Part shown: positions 61,001-64,000 of the stretch, in pieces
How positions within the stretch are numbered: position 1 is the first letter of the stretch
Layout: the number at the start of each line of letters is the position of its first letter
NCBI RefSeq assembly: GCF_018320785.1
Contig: NC_054877.1
Span: forward strand, 10,745,030 to 10,809,029
Reading direction: 5' to 3'
Length of the DNA: 64,000 nucleotides
DNA from: Cheilinus undulatus
Lineage: Eukaryota > Chordata > Actinopteri > Labriformes > Labridae
Made by a program: the position numbers and the translations under genes
The notes under the pieces: model-generated
Told to the model about the DNA's origin: nothing
The model's database searches: none
What the model saw: only the letters and a program-made list of their open reading frames with translations

Positions 61001-63301
61001 TTTCATTTTAACAATGCCACCAACTTTACATTTTAAAGATAAAATCTGTAAAACCAGCAGTCTTAAAAGATAATATCTATGTCTTATATTTCATTAAAAA
61101 CAAATACATATTTAAAGGAATTTTTAATTTATTTGAAAAATGCTTTATAGGGGTGAAAATATCTTGTTTAAATTAGGTAAGTTCAAGTGGTTAACAAGTC
61201 TATTGTAATGATTATCAACCATTTTAGTCTTGCAAAATTTATCAAAGTGCTTTTATATTTAACTTATTAATTTGATGATATTGCATACATATTTATTTAC
61301 CTTCGTTAAAGACATTTTTATTATAAAAGATATGCATTCATGACTAATTTATGCGTTTTTATCAAAAAATGGATGTATTTCTTACATAGAGGTGCATCTC
61401 AAAAAATAAAGAATATCATGTAAAGGGTGTTTTTATTACTTCAGAAGGCTGAATTTTCATATAGATTCATCTCATGCAAAGTGAAACATTTCAAGACGTT
61501 TTTTCATTTTAATCTTGATGATTACAGCTCTCAAAGATCTAAAATCCACTTTCTCAAAACATTAGAGTATTGTGGTTTCCTGAGCCTTCATTCTCTCACT
61601 CTGGTTCAGCACACACAACCTCAGTCATGGGGAAGACTGCTGACTGGACTCTTGTTCTGAAGACAATCACTGACACCCTCCACAAGAAGGGTAAGCCACA
61701 GAAGGTCACTGCTGACAGGGCCGGCTGTTCTCAGAGTCTGTATCAAAGCAGATTATGGAACGTTGACTGGAAGGGAAAAGTGTGGTAAGAAAAAGGAGCA
61801 CAAGCATTGTCAAAAAAGCAGATTAAAGAACTTAGGGGAGCTTCACAAGGAGTGGACTGAGGCTTGGGTCACTGGATCAAAACCCACCATTCACAGACTG
61901 GTGCGGGAACTGGACTACAAGTGTCATGTTCCTAATAGGAATCCACTCCTGAACCACAGACAAAGTCATAAACTTCTCACTTGGGCTAAGAGAAAAAGAA
62001 CTGGAGCGTGGCTCAGTGGTCCAAAGTCCTGTTTTTGGATTAAACTAAATTTTTAATTTCACTTGGGAATCAAGGTACCAGAGACTGGAAGGAAGATCAG
62101 AGAGACACAGAATCCAAGCTGCTTGAAGTCCATAGTTTTCAGTGTCTACAGTCAGTGATGGTTTGGGGTACCATGTCATCTGCTGCTGTTGGTCCACTGG
62201 TCTTTATCAAGTCCAGAGTCAACACTGTCAGACATCTATCAGGAGATTTTAGAGACCTGCATGCTTCCATTTGCTGAGAAGCTTTATGGAGATTCTGATT
62301 TCCTTTTCCAGCAGGACTTGGCCCCTGTCCACAGTGAAGCCAGAACAACCAGGAACTGGTTAAATGACCATGGTGTTACTGTGTTTGGCTGGTCAGTTAA
62401 CTGGTCTGACCTGAACCCCATAGAGTATATCTGGGGAAATGTCAAGAGGAAGATGAGAGACACCAGACTCAACAATACAGATGAGCTGAAGGCTGCTCAC
62501 AGAGCAACCTGGGCTTTGTAACACCCCAGCAGTGCCACGGACTGATCGCCTCCATGCCACATCAAATAGATACAGTAATTTGGGTAAAAGGAGCTCCAAC
62601 CAATTACTGAGTGCATAAATGAGCATAATTTTCCAGAAGGTCAACAATTCTATATCATAAATCCTTTATTGGACTGGTGTTTTGTGATATTCTGATATTT
62701 TGAGGTAATGTATTTTTGATTTCCTGATCTATGAGCCATAATCATTGAAATTAAAAGAAAAAAGTCTTGAAATGTTTAATTTTCTATGAGACAAATCTAA
62801 AATGTATGGAAGCTTCACTTTGTGAATTAAATCACAGGAAAAAATGAACTTTTTCATGATATTCTATTTTTCGTGTTGTCATTCACCATGATCTGAAGAT
62901 AAACCAAAAACAACAAACATCAAAACCATAACAGGATGCTTCCTTGTTCTTCTGACCTTGCATACTTTTGTGTCTCAGATTGACAACATCATCGTGTTGA
63001 CGGACAACTACGTACCTCATTCGCTAAGTTGGGCCATCAGCAACTACTGCAAGGGCATTAACAACAAATCCCTCCTGGTTGAGATCTACCTTTCAGATAG
63101 GTAAAGTAAGAATATGTTGTTGTTGGAGCTGCTGTTACTCCTATAACCTGCAGTCAAAGGCCCCATCCCCTATCTCCACCCTAAAGTCTATTTTATCTTA
63201 AACTGATCATGTTTTGTTTTTTCATTTATTTGCAGAAAGCAAGGAAACACATCCGACAGCAAATGTGTGAGACTGGGAGGCTTCAGTGAACAAATCCTCA
63301 G
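46038..63301 (+). CDS. tep1: TEP1, telomerase-associated protein 1 (5' part, 858 codons)
   Basis: Large RNA-binding component of vaults and telomerase RNP. Plus-strand exons: 46038-46511, 46604-46801, 46964-47113, 49065-49229, 49501-49638, 49761-49832, 52728-52852, 53539-53696, 56240-56349, 56571-56649, 58398-58590, 59380-59686, 60601-60753, 60913-60978, 62979-63100 and 63236-63301. Phases are consistent throughout. Residues 32-38 (SLENKLL) and 89-95 (STENKLL) match the N-terminal repeats of mammalian TEP1 (SLENRCL). The TROVE region follows: RRYFCSVVQLPSDW, FNEYQLAKYNTRKHR, AGKRMKLKDPETWE, LPFMAMLRNLRNMI, SRQFPFRFLAAYK, and RYRKALETAVQLS with LPGRTV. The vWA-like fold continues in IDNIIVLTDN and KSLLVEIYLSD. 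Exon 12 adds an acidic then basic insert (EEEE... KKARYRG). The gene is cut by the window edge at phase 2, before NACHT and WD40. Confidence 0.93.
47688..48197. mobile_element. piggyBac-type MITE, copy 2
   Basis: Same family as 19757-20235, sharing AAAATATGTGCCCCTG, AAAATGTGTGCTGAAACAA and CAGGCATGTTTTGGGGACC. TTAA flanks it at 47684-47687 and 48198-48201. The terminal bases are decayed (ATGCTGCATA). The C run is 20 long (47778-47797) against 11 in copy 1. In TEP1 between the exons ending at 47113 and starting at 49065. Confidence 0.8.
48209..48905. mobile_element. Non-autonomous hAT element
   Basis: The left end CAGTGCTTCACAATG and inverted right end CAGCCTTTCCCAAAC are hAT-like. The flanking 8-mers ATGTAGGT (48201-48208) and ATGTAAGT (48906-48913) agree in 7 of 8. 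It entered immediately beside piggyBac-type copy 2, in the same TEP1 intron. Confidence 0.7.
49840..52700 (+). other. TEP1 intron of about 2.9 kb
   Basis: No exon or gene was recognised. The interior is AT-rich with a short GT run near 52499-52512. The many short frames have no family resemblance. Confidence 0.5.
54876..55490. mobile_element. Candidate TTAA-flanked element
   Basis: AGAGGTAGTGAACAC follows TTAA at 54872-54875. The inverted right end AGTGTTGGTAAACCC precedes TTAA at 55491-55494. The interior is GC-richer than its surroundings. The terminal repeats match only loosely. In the TEP1 intron between 53696 and 56240. Confidence 0.4.
57278..57829 (+). mobile_element. Tc1/mariner-type MITE keeping the transposase start
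   Basis: The left end starts CAGTGCTTAACAAATTTATT and continues AGACCACC. The inverted right end reads CAGCGCTTAACAAATTTATT then CGACCACC. TA flanks both sides (57276-57277, 57830-57831). Near the right end, ATG begins MVKRGELTENARVCIK... DAGWSLRQ, the helix-turn-helix start of a Tc1-like transposase; the rest is deleted. In the TEP1 intron between 56649 and 58398. Confidence 0.85.
59588..59629 (+). repeat. GAG/GAA run coding for poly-Glu in TEP1
   Basis: An in-frame purine repeat codes for ten consecutive Glu followed by Lys-Lys. It falls in the vWA-like region after LPGRTVIFL, where mammalian TEP1 is short. Confidence 0.85.
61389..62874 (+). mobile_element. Tc1-like transposon with broken transposase
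   Basis: GGTGCATCTCAAAAAATAAA at the left, and about 200-bp subterminal inverted repeats (left 61410-61560, right about 62690-62870, sharing GAATATCATG and AAACATTTCAAGAC), frame a transposase. Pieces: 61626-61788 (MGKTADWT... VTADRAGCSQ), 61763-62056 (RLKNLGELHKEWTEA, LLNHRQSHKLLTWAK) and 62189-62521 (QQDLAPVHSEA, WSDLNPIEYIWGNVKRKM). The region of the first catalytic Asp (normally FSDES) is disrupted. The D-to-E interval has 35 residues instead of 34. It is dead; the right tip is eroded. In the TEP1 intron between 60978 and 62979. Confidence 0.88.
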
Positions 63302-63339
63302 GTAAAAAGTTAAGTTGCTTCTTTGGCCAACACTTACCT

Positions 63340-63640
63340 TATAACCATGGATGCACTGATGCATCAGTTCAGTATCAGTATCGGCCATTATCAGCCATGT
63401 TTGTGATAATGTGACATGAACAAAAATCACTTATTAATGCTTAATTGTTGTGTCCAGTCAATTTAATGCTGACATCTGAAATATTTAGCTGCTAGATCAA
63501 AACAGGGGTTTTTTACCAGGCAGAAAAAGTGACCTGTGGGATGAAAAATTTAAAAAAGCCATTTATATCACCATCAATATCAGCTAAATTGACATTTAAA
63601 ATATCTAAAAATGCATCAATATATGCATCTATTATGAAAA
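63340..63640. repeat. Degenerate interspersed repeat
   Basis: A GTATCAGTATCGGCCATTAT segment and a later ATCACCATCAATATCAGC segment resemble decayed halves of a fish non-autonomous element. Boundaries are unclear. Confidence 0.35.
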
Positions 63641-63689
63641 ATACATATTATTTTCCCCTGTGATTTAATTAAAGAAATGATGCTTACTT

Positions 63690-64000
63690 ATATTCTAGAT
63701 TCATCTCATACAAAGTGAAATATTTCAATATTGATGATTACGGCTTGCAGCTCATGTAAATCAAAAATCCACTATCTTAGAATATTAGAATATCACAAAA
63801 CACTCGTCCAAAATAGGATTTATATACAGAAATTTTTACCCTCTGGAAAATTATGCTCATTTATGTGCTCAATACTTGGTTTGAGCTCCTTGTGCACAAA
63901 TTACTGCATCCATGTAATGTGGTATGGAGGCGATCAGTCTGTGGCACTGCCGGGATGTTATGAAGCCCAGGTTGCTCTGATAGCAGCCTTCAGTGGTCTG
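63690..64000 (-). mobile_element. Second Tc1-like copy, opposite orientation, cut by window edge
   Basis: The sequence matches, inverted, the 3' end of the 61389-62874 copy (GGAAAATTATGCTCATTTATG, GGAGGCGATCAGTCTGTGGC, CCCAGGTTGCTCTGA). Its minus strand encodes the transposase C-terminus. The left end is near TTCATCTCATACAAAGTG. It continues past the window. Confidence 0.8.

Noticed and set aside
1-64000. Endogenous retrovirus, Polinton or CRISPR content
   Set aside because: No long terminal repeats, capsid, envelope, integrase or spaced direct-repeat arrays were seen anywhere in the window.

Overview
This window is nuclear DNA from a ray-finned fish, probably a teleost. The evidence is host genes split into short GT/AG-bounded exons, an AT-rich intron background, and many small DNA transposons of the Tc1, piggyBac and hAT types together with a LINE. 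No bacterial operon, CRISPR array, rRNA or complete tRNA gene is visible. Exons were assigned by eye from reading frames, splice sites and recall of vertebrate protein families; no search was run.

Left third (about 1.4-21.6 kb): two tandem minus-strand genes of the lifeguard/TMBIM (BAX-inhibitor-1-like) family of seven-helix membrane proteins. Copy A (coding exons between 1577 and 6426, 352 aa) and copy B (11916 to 19378, 305 aa) have the same exon phases, nearly the same exon lengths, a non-coding first exon about 2-2.6 kb upstream of the ATG, and matching promoter and intron sequence, so they arose by duplication of a whole gene unit. A decayed extra copy of the last exon lies between them at about 10.85-10.91 kb. 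Copy A carries a Ser/Pro minisatellite in its cytosolic tail. Copy B has Asn in place of an otherwise conserved Asp. A 5'-truncated LINE with clear target-site duplications sits in intron 2 of copy B.

Middle (about 22.5-43.8 kb): a minus-strand ZNRF1/ZNRF2-like E3 ubiquitin ligase gene of 261 aa. It has a myristoylation-type N-terminus, a C2HC zinc finger and the ZNRF RING ending CPEH. It contains a 9.4 kb intron full of non-autonomous transposons and apparently a spliced, long 3' UTR.

Right third (about 45.3-64 kb): the 5' part of a plus-strand TEP1 gene (telomerase- and vault-associated protein 1). Sixteen coding exons (858 codons) cover the N-terminal repeats and the TROVE/vWA-like region. 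The gene runs off the right edge before the NACHT and WD40 parts. It is head-to-head with the ZNRF-like gene across about 1.5-2.3 kb.

Most remaining sequence is intron or intergenic DNA with fold-back elements and MITEs, several with target duplications that can be read directly (TTAA for piggyBac-like, 8 bp for hAT, TA for Tc1). I did not find a convincing new molecular system. The observations most worth following are the paired lifeguard promoters, the Asp-to-Asn change in copy B, the leftover last exon, and the opposed Tc1 copies flanking two TEP1 exons.
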